From CAWAHD01 sp963781785 (lineage in GTDB: Bacteria > Planctomycetota > Planctomycetia > Isosphaerales > Isosphaeraceae): a DNA stretch of 64,000 bases. Positions within the stretch are counted from its first letter, which is position 1, and each line of letters opens with the position of its first letter. The stretch lies in NCBI GenBank assembly GCA_963781785.1, contig CAWAHD010000005.1:1-64000 (forward strand). The letters run 5' to 3'. The notes under the pieces are model-generated. The model searched no databases. It saw only the letters and a program-made list of their open reading frames with translations, and was not told where the DNA came from. A program made the position numbers and the translations under genes. Of this stretch, positions 55,946 to 64,000 are shown piece by piece.

Positions 55946-57689
55946 ATGGCCAATGTCTATGGCGAAACCGACGCCCAGCCCCTGATCCTGGAGCTGCTGG
56001 CGCGGCGCAACTGGTTCAAGCCCAAGCAGCTCGAAGAGATCGAGGACCTGCTTCTCAAAGCCAAGGCCAACACCTTGCCCGAGGTGACCCTGATCCGGGC
56101 CGGCTACATCTCCGAGCAGGAGATCGCCAGCCTCTACGCCGAGGACCTGTTTCTGCCGGTCGATCCGCAACGACCTGGAAGCCGGCGCGGTCGACAAGGA
56201 ACTGGGCAGCCTGCTCCCCGAGAAGCTCTGCATGGATCGGCTGATCTGCCCCATGGCGGTCCGGGACGACGTGCTCGACGTCGCGTTCGTCTCCCCCGAG
56301 GAGATGGGCGTCGTCGACGAGCTCCAGCTCATGACCGGCCTGCGGATCAACCCGATGATCGCGCCCTTGTCGGTCGTCGAGTCCCGGCTCGACGCGCTGT
56401 ACCGCGTCGATCAGCACACCAAGGGCATCGGCGAAGGGACCGAAGACTTCGACGTGATCGAGGGGAAGAGAGCGACGAACGACAGAGAACATCCTCGATC
56501 TCGACATGTCGTGCCTCCGGCGGACGCCAACGGCCGGATCGTCCGCATGGTCAACCAGATCCTCGAGCAGGCGCTGCGCAACGGCGCCAGCGACATCCAC
56601 CTCGAGCCGTTCGAGGATGGCTGCAAGTTCCGCCTGCGGATCGACGGCGTGCTCCACGAGCTTCCGCCGCCGTCGAAGGCGGTCTTCATCATGATCGTCT
56701 CCCGGTTGAAGGTCCTGGCGAAGATGGACATCGCCGAGAAGCGCATCCCCCAGGACGGCGCCATCGCGCTCCGGACCGGCGACAAGCGAATCGACCTTCG
56801 CGTCAACACGGTCCCCACGGTCCACGGCGAGAAGATGGTGATGCGAATCCTGGACAAGGGGGCCATCCCCCTGCAACTGACCGGCCTGGGCCTGGACGAG
56901 CGGCAGTCGACCGACCTGATCGAGTCGATCCACGTCGCCCTACGGCCTGGCACTCGTGACCGGGCCGACCGGCAGCGGCAAGTCGACCACGCTCTATTCG
57001 TGCCTCAACCAGCTCAATGAGCCCAAGGTCAATATCTGCACGGTCGAGGACCCGGTCGAGTACAAGTTCAAGGGGATGAACCAGGTGCAGGTCAAGGCCC
57101 AGGTCGGGTTGACATTCTCGTCGGCCCTGCGGGCGTTCCTGCGGCAGGACCCCGACATCATCATGGTCGGCGAGGTCCGCGACCAGGAGACCGCCGAGAT
57201 CTGTCTCCGCGCCGCCCTGACCGGCCACTTCGTGCTCTCGACGATCCACACCAACGACGCCCTCTCGGCGGTGACCCGTCTTCAGGACATGGGCATCGAG
57301 CCGTTCTTGCTCTCGTGCGCGCTCCGGGTGCTGGAAGCCCAGCGGCTGGTCCGCCGGCTCTGCGCCAACTGCAAGGAGCCCTACGAAGTCACCGCCGAGC
57401 TGGCCGAGCAGCACGGCCTGACGCCGGGCGAGACCATCTACCGGCCCAAGGGCTGCCTCCAGTGCCGGCGCATGGGCTACCGCGGCCGTGTCGGCGTCTT
57501 CGAGGTCGTCCGGATCACACCCCGGCTGACGCAGCTCATCCAGAAGCGCACGCCCGCTCGACCAGCTTCGCAAGGCCGCTCGCGAGGAGGGGATGAAGAT
57601 GCTCTTCGACAGCGCCCTCGACAAGGTCCGCCAGGGACTGACCAGCCTCGAGGCCGCGCCTGAGCGTCACCATGGCCGAGGACGAGTGA
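55946..57689 (+). CDS. gspE: Type II secretion / type IV pilus assembly ATPase, multiple frame breaks
   Basis: About 580 residues after healing breaks near 56163, 56475-56510, 56936, 57556 and 57655. N-terminal MshEN-type domain (LILELLARRNWFKPKQLEEI ... GYISEQEIASLYAEDLFLPV). ATPase core: ASDIHLEPFEDGCKFRLRID, Walker A GPTGSGKST, Asp box TVEDPVEYKFKGMNQVQV, Walker B IIMVGEVRDQETAE, His box HFVLSTIHTNDALSAVTRLQ. Tetracysteine zinc motif CANC ... CLQC. Powers pseudopilus assembly from the cytoplasmic face together with GspF. All catalytic motifs are intact, which argues that the breaks are sequence errors. Confidence 0.9.
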
Positions 57690-58173
57690 GCCAGAGCAGG
57701 CGAAGAGATCACCTTGTGCATGCCGATACGCAATCTTTCCCCCCCTGTGAAGGGGGACCCGCTACACGAGACCGTGGCCGGCGCGAGAGTCGTGGCGCCG
57801 CCAGATACTGGCTCCCTCTCCCCGCGGGAGAGGGCTGAGGTGAGGGGCCGGTGCATCACGTTTAGCGAGGATGCGCATCGGGAGATTCAATTCCAGAGGG
57901 CAGTCCGTGGGGCTCGCCCCTCACCCCAGCCCTCTACCTAAGAAGAGGAAGCGAGTAGAAATGTATCGGCCGCGGGTGTGTCGAGGTAAGGCGGTGTCTG
58001 CGGTGTTGCCTTTCTTCGACGCCCCCCCAAAGGCAAACGACTCCGCCCGGATCCCGGCCTATGCTGGATTGCACGGGTGAGCGAGTCACGCCCTGATCGG
58101 GACGGAGGCTCGCTCTGCCTGTGCGCGCCGTGTCAGGTCAATCACCGGCAAGCCGGATCGCCAGAAGGGCGTC
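57690..58173. repeat. Intergenic region with nested REP-like palindromes
   Basis: AGAGGGCTGAGGTGAGGGGC (57829-57848) and its inverted partner (57916-57935) match at 19 of 20 positions. Just left, CCCTCTCCC-CGC-GGGAGAGGG forms a perfect hairpin at 57814-57834. The CCCCTCACCC...CCCTCT motif is a widely dispersed bacterial intergenic repeat. No gene is supported in this gap. Confidence 0.65.
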
Positions 58174-58756
58174 ATGATTTGGCATCGATCAACGATGATT
58201 CGAGAGCACGCGGTCGCCGCCAGACGGACCGCCGGCTGCGTCCCACGTCGCCGCTTGATGCGTTCCGCCGAGGCGGCCGTGCGCCGGGCCCCGCCGTGGC
58301 GAGGAGAGCCGCGGCGCGTTCTTCGTCGATCGGTTCGACACGTTCACGTTCGCGATGGTCCTCACGCTCCTCAGCCTGACCATCACCGACGGGGTCCTCA
58401 CCATCGAGCTCCTCGAAATGAACGGCGAGGAGGCCAACCCGCTCATGGGTTATCTCCTCAACCATGGGCCGCTCGCTTTCCTGCTGGGCAAATACGTGCT
58501 CACCGCCGTCGGGCTCCCCTTCATCGTCGTCTACAAGAACTACCCGCTGTTCAGGACCCGCTTCCGCGCCGGGTTCCTGCTCCCCCTGTTCGTCGGCCTG
58601 TACGTCGTGCTCATCGCGTATCAATGGGTCCTGTTTCAGGCGGGTTCCAGCCACTCACCCTTTCCCTGGGTACGCCACGCGCTCACCGCCAACTTCCGGC
58701 CCGGCGACCCGGCGTTCCAGTGGTACGGCCATCGTCACAACAGGTGTAAGCCATGA
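58174..58756 (+). CDS. DUF5658-like small membrane protein, frame break
   Basis: Up to about 194 residues; the N-terminal third is in another frame (break near 58310). The C-terminal 134 residues from 58355 are clear: FFVDRFDTFTFAMVLTLLSL, ITDGVLTIELLEMNGEEANP, LAFLLGKYVLTAVGLPFIVV and LLPLFVGLYVVLIAYQWVLF, three to four membrane helices. The D..T.....L..G..E.NP motif is that of DUF5658 (function unknown). Overlaps the prepilin peptidase start by ATGA-type coupling, so it may belong to the secretion locus. Confidence 0.7.
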
Positions 58757-59250
58757 CTCCGTCGCATCATGTCGTGGTCGCTGCCTTCTTCCTGGTGCTC
58801 GGCTGCTCCGTGGGGAGCTTCCTCAATGTTTGCATCTATCGAATTCCGATCGGCTTGAGTCTGTTACGTCCGCGGTCGCGATGCCCGCACTGTCGGGCGG
58901 CGATCCTGCTGCGCGACAACACTCCGGTTCTGGGCTGGCTGCTCCTAGGCGGCAAGTGCCGACAGTGCCGCTCGTCGATCTCATCGCGCTACCCGCTCAT
59001 CGAATTCATGGTCGGCTCGCTGTTCGCCGGGTGCTATCTCGCCGAGGTCGCGCTCGCGCCCTGCGACCTCTGGGAGGTAATCGGCCCGCTCGGCGTCCTG
59101 CTCTTGAACCTGCTATCCTGGGTGCTGATCGGCTTCATCGTGGTCCGAGCGGCGATGGCGATTGACGCGCGAGCGGGCTCACGGGGTCTGCCGCTTGGGC
59201 GCGGCATCCGCGGGGAGCACCAGGCGAAGTCCCGGTGTGAGCTGGTTTGA
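58753..59250 (+). CDS. Prepilin peptidase, N-terminal (DiS_P_DiS) domain only
   Basis: 165 residues. Family A24 N-terminal domain: LGCSVGSFLNVCIYRIPIGL, then the zinc tetracysteine CPHC ... CRQC within RSRCPHCRAAILLRDNTPVL and KCRQCRSSISSRYPLIEF. It has two to three membrane helices. The peptidase domain with the two catalytic Asp (GxGD motif) is absent; the frame closes after PLGRGIRGEHQ inside the convergent secretin gene (72-base overlap). Either a frame break hides the rest or this is a stand-alone N-methylation-type domain. It follows the pilus genes whose prepilins it would process. Confidence 0.75.
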   Translation: MTPSHHVVVAAFFLVLGCSVGSFLNVCIYRIPIGLSLLRPRSRCPHCRAAILLRDNTPVLGWLLLGGKCRQCRSSISSRYPLIEFMVGSLFAGCYLAEVALAPCDLWEVIGPLGVLLLNLLSWVLIGFIVVRAAMAIDARAGSRGLPLGRGIRGEHQAKSRCELV

Positions 59251-62200
59251 CTCCGGGAGCCGATCCCGATTCAGCTCGACGATCTCGTCGGCTCGACGGG
59301 AGTCACCGAGCCGATCGCGGGCGATGCTTCGGATCGTCTCATAGCGCTCCACGACGTGGTAGGGGGGTGCGCGACGCCGTGCCGGGCTACTGGAGCGGGA
59401 CCTCGATCCGGCGGGCGCGTCCGTGCCATCGTCTGGATTTCGATGGATCCGCAAGCGCGGTGCGACGCTCGGTGCGTCGGAAGCTCCAGGCAGCTTGAGC
59501 TCGACCTCGCCTCTCGCGGCGGAAGTGGGAAAAACGGCCGGTGGCGAGGCAGAGGCAGGTTCGGAGGCCGGCCTCGCTCTCACCGGCCGAATCTGTGCGG
59601 GATCGAGCTTGCTGGCGGGCGGGATCACGATCAGATCGCCCGCGGACAGCCGCTCGGGACGCGCGACAATACCGCGATTGAACCACCAGAGAGCGCGGTC
59701 ATAGCGCGTGGTCCCGTAGTATCGCTGGGAGATCGTGGCGAACGTTTCGTCGCGTGCGACGGTGTGCCGCGTCGGCCCGGCGGCCACTCCTCTCGGGCGC
59801 GATGGTTCCGGCCGCGCCCGGCGTAGCTCGCCACCAAGGGCGTCGGCGCCGGCCTGCGTCTGGGTCACGCTGGAATCACGCTTGGGCGCGGCCACCGAAG
59901 TCGTTCTTGCGGGCTGGGACGACGCTGTGGGCCTGGGATTTGAGCCGATCGCTTTTCCGGAACCCGGAGATTGATCCTGATTCTGCTCAGGAGTCTGCTG
60001 CGGCATGAACCGACTGAAGAGTCGCCACGTGCGCCGCTTGGGGGGCGAAGGTCCTGCTCGGTCCGGGTCGGACGGCGTCTTGCTCGGAGTGGAATCGGCC
60101 GCGGTCGCGGCGACCGGAATCGAGCTGCCCGCAGACGCGGCCGCAGAGGCCGCAGCGGGAACGGGCGGCGGACCGTCCCTCGGTGTGGAACCCGCAATCG
60201 GCGCCTCACCCGGAGCCGGCGCCTCACCCGGAGCCGGCGCCTGACCCGGAGCCGGCGCCTGACCCGGATCCGTCGCCGCGTAGGGAGCCTGGAACTCGAA
60301 CGAGGTTCGTGAAGACCCGGTGCCCGCGCCCGCGCCCGCTTGCGCTCGCTGCGTCACGCTGGGAGTCGGAGCATGCGTCATCGCCAGGTCCGCCGACCAG
60401 ATATGCGGCGTCAAGAGCACGACCAGCTCGCGCCGACTTTCGTTCTTCTGCCGGTTGCCGAAGAGATAGCCCAGCACCGGGAGCCGGGACAGGCCCGGCA
60501 GCCCTTGCATTTGAAAGTCGTCCTCGTCTTCCATCAGGCCGCCGATCACGAGCGTCGCCCCGTCGGGGACCATCACGTTGGTCGTCAGCTCCGCCGTCTG
60601 CTGGTTGGGAATGTTGTTTGTCACCGACCCCGAGCTGCGCTCGGGATGGATCTCCATCCGGACCATGCCGTCGGTCGACACGAACGGGCGCAGCCGCAGC
60701 AGGGTTCCTGTATTCAGAAACTGGACCTGCTGGATGGTGCTGGTAAAGTTCTGTGACAGGGTCTGGAATCCGAGCCTCGCGCCGAGCTGGATCTCGGCGC
60801 GTTGCTTGTTCAGGACGAGGATTCTCGGACTTGCCAGGATCTTGGTGCTGCCCAGGGTTTCGAGGGCCCGGACGAATCCGGTGACGTTGTTGGCGACAAA
60901 GCCGAACTTGATTCCGTTGGTTGCCGAAGTGAAGCCCTGGGCGTCCGGTACGGCGCCCTGGGCCAGTTGCCCGCTCGAAGTCAGCAACTGCGTCGGATTG
61001 AAACCGACATTGCCGTTGAGCGCTGAGCCGGTGCCGACTGTGCCGAGCAGGTTGGCGAGATTGTCAACCACCGCGAAGTTGACCCCAAGCTCCCGGTCGT
61101 GCTCGAGGTCGACGCTCACGATGACCGCCTCGATCAACACCTGGACGGGCCGGACGTCGAGCCTCTGGATGATCTGATCGATGATTTTCAGGTTGGATTC
61201 GTAATCCTGGACGATCAGGTGGTCGCTGTCCGAGGCTGAGTTGCCTCCGGTCGGGGGCTGGTAACCGCCCACGGTCGGCCCGCCGCCGGTGGGAGGCGAG
61301 CCTCCGGGCCCGCCCGTGCCGCCGCCGCCGCCGCTCCCTCCGCCGCCGCCCCCTCCGCCGCCGCCGCCGCCACCGGCGGACATCGCCTGTCCGCCGCCCG
61401 AGACGAACGTCGCCGACTCACTGATCCCGAACCGGTACGTCGGCGTGATCGCGATCCGCTTCTGGCCGACGTCCACGCTCAGGAACGGGCGGATGGTGCG
61501 CAGCAGCTCGTCCGCACGGACATAATTCAATTTATAAACTTTCGTGACAATCTTTTCTTTCTTGAGGTCTTCCTCTTCTTCCTGGAGGTCCTGCCGATTG
61601 TAGATGTAGTGGATCGAACCCTCGGTCTTCTCCACCAGATTGGCCAATTTGATCACCGCGGCGAGAACTTCCTCGACGGTCACTCCTTCGAAGTTGACGG
61701 TGATGGTGCCGCCCACATTGGGCGACACGAGGATGTTCATCTTGGCGCGCCGGCTGAGCAATTCGAGGATCTGGCGCAGGTCGCCCTCGTTGACGTGGAA
61801 ATGTGTGACCAGACCGCTTTCATCGAACTGGATCTCCTGTTGCGGCTGGAGGCCGGCAGCGGGCGGTCGAGCTTGAGCGGCCCGCCCCTGGGCGGCCTGG
61901 CGCGGGGCTGCGGTCGCCGCGCCGGGCTGCTGGACGCGGCGCTGGGCCTTGGCCTTTTCCGCCGCCGTTTGCGCGCCCGTCGCGGGCAGCGGCAGGAGAG
62001 AGGTGGGCAGTTGTTCCGTCTCCGAGGAAATCCGCGTCACCGGGAATGACGGCTGGAACAGCACCAGGTCAACGGCGGAATCGGTCGTGCCCCGCCTCGA
62101 TCCAGACCCTCGCACGTTCGCCGGCCGCTTCGCGCTCTCGGCGCGGCCGGGACCGGCTCCCGATCGCCGGCTCCCGACTCCGGCGGCGTCCCGGGCATGG

Positions 62201-62460
62201 GAGAGCTCAAGAGTGTTGGTGATGAGTCGCCCGCGACCTGATCCTGAGCCTGGAATTCCGCAGCGCGGACCGGCACCGCCAGCCCGAGGCCCACGACAAT
62301 CCCGGCGATCCCGGCCAAGAGCGTTCGACCCAAGGGAAAGGATCCTCACCATTGTCTCTGGACCGATGCTCCGAACGTGGAGCCAGCCCGAGGCGGACAC
62401 GCGCCCGAAAGTGAACGCCCGATCCCGCCGAGCCGGAACCTCGGGGCGTACATTCGACAT
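59179..62460 (-). CDS. gspD: Type II secretion secretin with glycine-rich loop and two C-terminal LysM domains
   Basis: About 1090 residues. GGAG lies 7-9 bases before the ATG at 62460. The signal peptide MGRTLLAGIAGIVVGLGLAV is read in another frame starting at 62333, so two breaks lie near 62340 and 62080. Order: N0/STN-like FHVNEGDLRQILELLSRRAK, N1 KVYKLNYVRADELLRTIRPF, a loop with 13 consecutive Gly, N2/N3 DSDHLIVQDYESNLKIIDQI, secretin core VQVLIEAVIVSVDLEHDREL, VVPDGATLVIGGLMEDEDD in form and LPVLGYLFGNRQKNESRREL. A Pro/Ala-Gly repeat linker (APAPGQ/E at 60190-60260) leads to LysM 1 (HTVARDETFATISQRYYGTT) and LysM 2 (YHVVERYETIRSIARDRLGD), which bind peptidoglycan in other proteins. Forms the outer-membrane pore of the locus. 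Confidence 0.9.
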   Translation of the reverse strand: MSNVRPEVPARRDRAFTFGRVSASGWLHVRSIGPETMVRILSLGSNALGRDRRDCRGPRAGGAGPRCGIPGSGSGRGRLITNTLELSHARDAAGVGSRRSGAGPGRAESAKRPANVRGSGSRRGTTDSAVDLVLFQPSFPVTRISSETEQLPTSLLPLPATGAQTAAEKAKAQRRVQQPGAATAAPRQAAQGRAAQARPPAAGLQPQQEIQFDESGLVTHFHVNEGDLRQILELLSRRAKMNILVSPNVGGTITVNFEGVTVEEVLAAVIKLANLVEKTEGSIHYIYNRQDLQEEEEDLKKEKIVTKVYKLNYVRADELLRTIRPFLSVDVGQKRIAITPTYRFGISESATFVSGGGQAMSAGGGGGGGGGGGGGSGGGGGTGGPGGSPPTGGGPTVGGYQPPTGGNSASDSDHLIVQDYESNLKIIDQIIQRLDVRPVQVLIEAVIVSVDLEHDRELGVNFAVVDNLANLLGTVGTGSALNGNVGFNPTQLLTSSGQLAQGAVPDAQGFTSATNGIKFGFVANNVTGFVRALETLGSTKILASPRILVLNKQRAEIQLGARLGFQTLSQNFTSTIQQVQFLNTGTLLRLRPFVSTDGMVRMEIHPERSSGSVTNNIPNQQTAELTTNVMVPDGATLVIGGLMEDEDDFQMQGLPGLSRLPVLGYLFGNRQKNESRRELVVLLTPHIWSADLAMTHAPTPSVTQRAQAGAGAGTGSSRTSFEFQAPYAATDPGQAPAPGQAPAPGEAPAPGEAPIAGSTPRDGPPPVPAAASAAASAGSSIPVAATAADSTPSKTPSDPDRAGPSPPKRRTWRLFSRFMPQQTPEQNQDQSPGSGKAIGSNPRPTASSQPARTTSVAAPKRDSSVTQTQAGADALGGELRRARPEPSRPRGVAAGPTRHTVARDETFATISQRYYGTTRYDRALWWFNRGIVARPERLSAGDLIVIPPASKLDPAQIRPVRARPASEPASASPPAVFPTSAARGEVELKLPGASDAPSVAPRLRIHRNPDDGTDAPAGSRSRSSSPARRRAPPYHVVERYETIRSIARDRLGDSRRADEIVELNRDRLPESNQLTPGLRLVLPADAAPKRQTP

Positions 62461-62645
62461 CCCGACTCTCCAAGTTTCGACATCGACCGCACCGAACTTA
62501 AGGATCGTTCCGGATAAGTGGACTAGTTAAGCCCGGGCGCGTTTAACGGTCTTATCGAAAACGGCAGTCCGCCGCATCTTGTCGTTAATACCAAGCGTGA
62601 TGGCATCCAGCCGGTTTGGGAGAGAAACGGGATGCGCTCACGTCC

Positions 62646-63710
62646 TTACGCGGCGGTTGACGTCGATCCGGTGCTGCTCGATCCGGTGCTGGTGGTGGAC
62701 GATCCGGTGGACGACGACGTCGTTCCGGCGTTGAACGTCTCACCCAGGCGATTGTTGGGTGGAGTCGCGGCGATCAGGAGCTTGCGGGAGTAGATCTGCT
62801 GGATGCCGCCGTTCACCTGCTGCTGGGACAGGGCGACGGCGCTGTTCACCGCTGCCATGTAGATATTCAGGTCTTCGCCGGGGGTCGTCGGCAGCGGAAT
62901 GGCCAGGAGTGACTCCTGGAGGCTGGTCGCTTCACTTGAGGCGATACTCTCGTAAACATACTTCTGGATCGCGCCGCGCTGGGCGGGCGTGTGTGGCGGA
63001 GCGTTCTCCTTGGGCAGCTCGATGGGTATGTTATTGAAGTACTTGACCAGATTGATCGCCAGTTGGCGTGTGCTGTTGGTGATAAAGCTGGGGAAGATCG
63101 ATGCGGCGCTCGTCTGGGCGGAGGTGGGAACGCTCGCGGTCAAAACGGTACCCACCTGCAACGAAATTGGGCTCGATTCCGCGACGTCGATGGTCACGAA
63201 GTTTCCGGCGCTGCCGGTCAAGGTAAACTGGCCGAGTGGCGGGGCAGTGCCCAGGGTCGCGGTGGCCAGGACGGGAGTGGTGAACGTGCCCGAGGCCCCG
63301 AAGACCGAGGCGTCGGCGACCGCGATGGTCGGCGAAAGGGGCGTGTAAGCCGACGTCACCGTGGTGGAGACCGTGACCGAACCCGTCGATTGCTGGGTGA
63401 GCGACGCGACGTAGTAGTCGAGTTGCTGGTTGAATGCGGTGAGGAACGCGCTGTACTGTTTGGTGAGCTCGGCGGCGGGCGTCAATCGTTTCGGTTTCGC
63501 GTGTTCGGCTTGGGCACGGTGGGAGGCACGCGCCGACAGCACGACGACATGGGCGGCCTTGTGGCCCGCAACCAGTCCCATTCCGGCCGCACCACTGAGG
63601 AGCTGCCGCTCTTCCAGAGGCACGCTTCCCGCACCGGCTTGATCGACACCAGGCCGAAACCTGCGGTCGATTCGCCGGCGGCTGCGCCGAGCGTCGCTGA
63701 GCTGTGCCAT
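62646..63710 (-). CDS. Secreted protein with LEERQLLS signature
   Basis: 354 residues. A very basic N-terminus (RRSRRRIDRRFRPG) leads into VPLEERQLLSGAAG, a variant of the planctomycete LEPxxLLS signature, followed by a hydrophobic region. The body has one beta-rich domain (residues 115-200) and helical segments (AELTKQYSAFLTAFNQQLDY, RGAIQKYVYESIASSEATSL). The C-terminus is a Ser/Thr/Gly linker (TGSSTTSTGSSSTGSTSTAA). No enzyme motif. Likely extracellular. Confidence 0.7.
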   Translation of the reverse strand: MAQLSDARRSRRRIDRRFRPGVDQAGAGSVPLEERQLLSGAAGMGLVAGHKAAHVVVLSARASHRAQAEHAKPKRLTPAAELTKQYSAFLTAFNQQLDYYVASLTQQSTGSVTVSTTVTSAYTPLSPTIAVADASVFGASGTFTTPVLATATLGTAPPLGQFTLTGSAGNFVTIDVAESSPISLQVGTVLTASVPTSAQTSAASIFPSFITNSTRQLAINLVKYFNNIPIELPKENAPPHTPAQRGAIQKYVYESIASSEATSLQESLLAIPLPTTPGEDLNIYMAAVNSAVALSQQQVNGGIQQIYSRKLLIAATPPNNRLGETFNAGTTSSSTGSSTTSTGSSSTGSTSTAA

Positions 63711-63894
63711 GAACGACTTCCCGCCTACCCTGATTCCAACAGTCCTCGCCGATCACTCGAGAATATCGACATTTCGCTCAGGCCAAGTCAACCTCGAGCA
63801 AGCGAGCGTGCCCAAATCCTCGTCATATTCAGGCGCTCGAACCGATTGCCGGTGGACCGAGAACGACTCGCCGCCTTTTCATCCACCTTGAGAG
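63711..63894. other. Intergenic region
   Basis: About 180 bases between the LEERQLLS protein gene and the end of the next minus-strand gene; no feature recognised. Confidence 0.4.
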
Positions 63895-64000
63895 CTAGAA
63901 GGGCGTGTACGGGAATGGCGAGTATGGCATGTTGGGAGGATTCGGGAAGTCCCGGGTCGGGATGAAGCGCTGGAGAGCATCGGGAAGCGAGGTCGGCTGG
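63895..64000 (-). CDS. 3' end of a minus-strand gene entering the window
   Basis: A minus-strand frame is open from the window edge to a TAG at 63895-63897. It reads QPTSLPDALQRFIPTRDFPN then PPNMPYSPFPYTPF-stop. The Pro/Tyr/Phe-rich end looks like a genuine protein tail, as in secreted planctomycete proteins, but only 34 codons are visible. Function unknown. Confidence 0.5.
   Translation of the reverse strand, partial: QPTSLPDALQRFIPTRDFPNPPNMPYSPFPYTPF

Noticed and set aside
61338..61376. Polyglycine stretch in the secretin as a sequence artefact
   Set aside because: It is in frame, flanked by well-matched secretin domains, and glycine-rich loops occur in secretins, so I keep it as part of the gene.

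Overview
The window is GC-rich bacterial DNA from a planctomycete, most likely near the Isosphaeraceae. Evidence: secreted proteins carrying the planctomycete N-terminal LEPRRLLS / LEERQLLS signature, two ECF sigma factor + Ser/Thr kinase pairs, a PEP-CTERM protein, small secreted proteins of planctomycete type, and an EF-P with the PGNLR loop. There are no rRNA genes, no CRISPR array and no convincing complete tRNA.

Layout. 1-12515 (+): the 3' part of a giant extracellular adhesin (LktA-like repeats, FG-GAP repeats, Fn3, three LamG-like modules, dockerin-like end). 12.8-19.3 kb: two copies of a small cassette (short minus-strand ORF plus two tRNA T-arm-like hairpins exactly 76 bp apart) flank an ECF sigma-Ser/Thr kinase operon (-) and a LEPRRLLS secreted protein (+). 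19.6-24.5 kb: a degenerate tRNA-like sequence, then a 1.5-kb-residue fusion of kinase, STAND NTPase, membrane segment and FGE-sulfatase domain, with an end resembling the variable region of diversity-generating retroelement targets. 25.3-36.9 kb: ArsR + SRPBCC operon, two alpha/beta hydrolases, a bicistron of small hypotheticals, a PqqD-like/MEMO fusion, a TolB-like secreted protein, a four-helix-bundle gene bracketed by inverted heptanucleotide arrays, and an M28 peptidase. 36.9-42.4 kb: M20 peptidase, EF-P, PEP-CTERM protein, retropepsin-like protein. 42.7-48.4 kb: a second ECF sigma-kinase pair, an NHL-type protein and an Rpn-like nuclease that are both truncated at a shared junction. 48.6-62.5 kb: a type IV pilus / type II secretion locus (gspF and four minor pseudopilins on -, major pilin, pilMN, pilO, pilP-like, gspE, DUF5658-like, prepilin peptidase on +, LysM-tailed secretin on -). 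62.6-64 kb: a LEERQLLS secreted protein and the end of another gene.

How it fits together: the secretion locus can build a pseudopilus and secretin; several window products are secreted or surface proteins that could use such a route (inference). The ECF-kinase pairs are probable envelope or stress signalling modules.

Quality warning: at least 30 reading-frame breaks occur, concentrated in 1-10.3 kb and 53-58 kb and also in efp and gspE, which should be functional. Most are explained by loss of one CG/GC dinucleotide in a GC-alternating run, a few by loss of one G or C. I therefore treat these genes as intact genes with sequence errors rather than as pseudogenes, and give whole-gene coordinates across the breaks.
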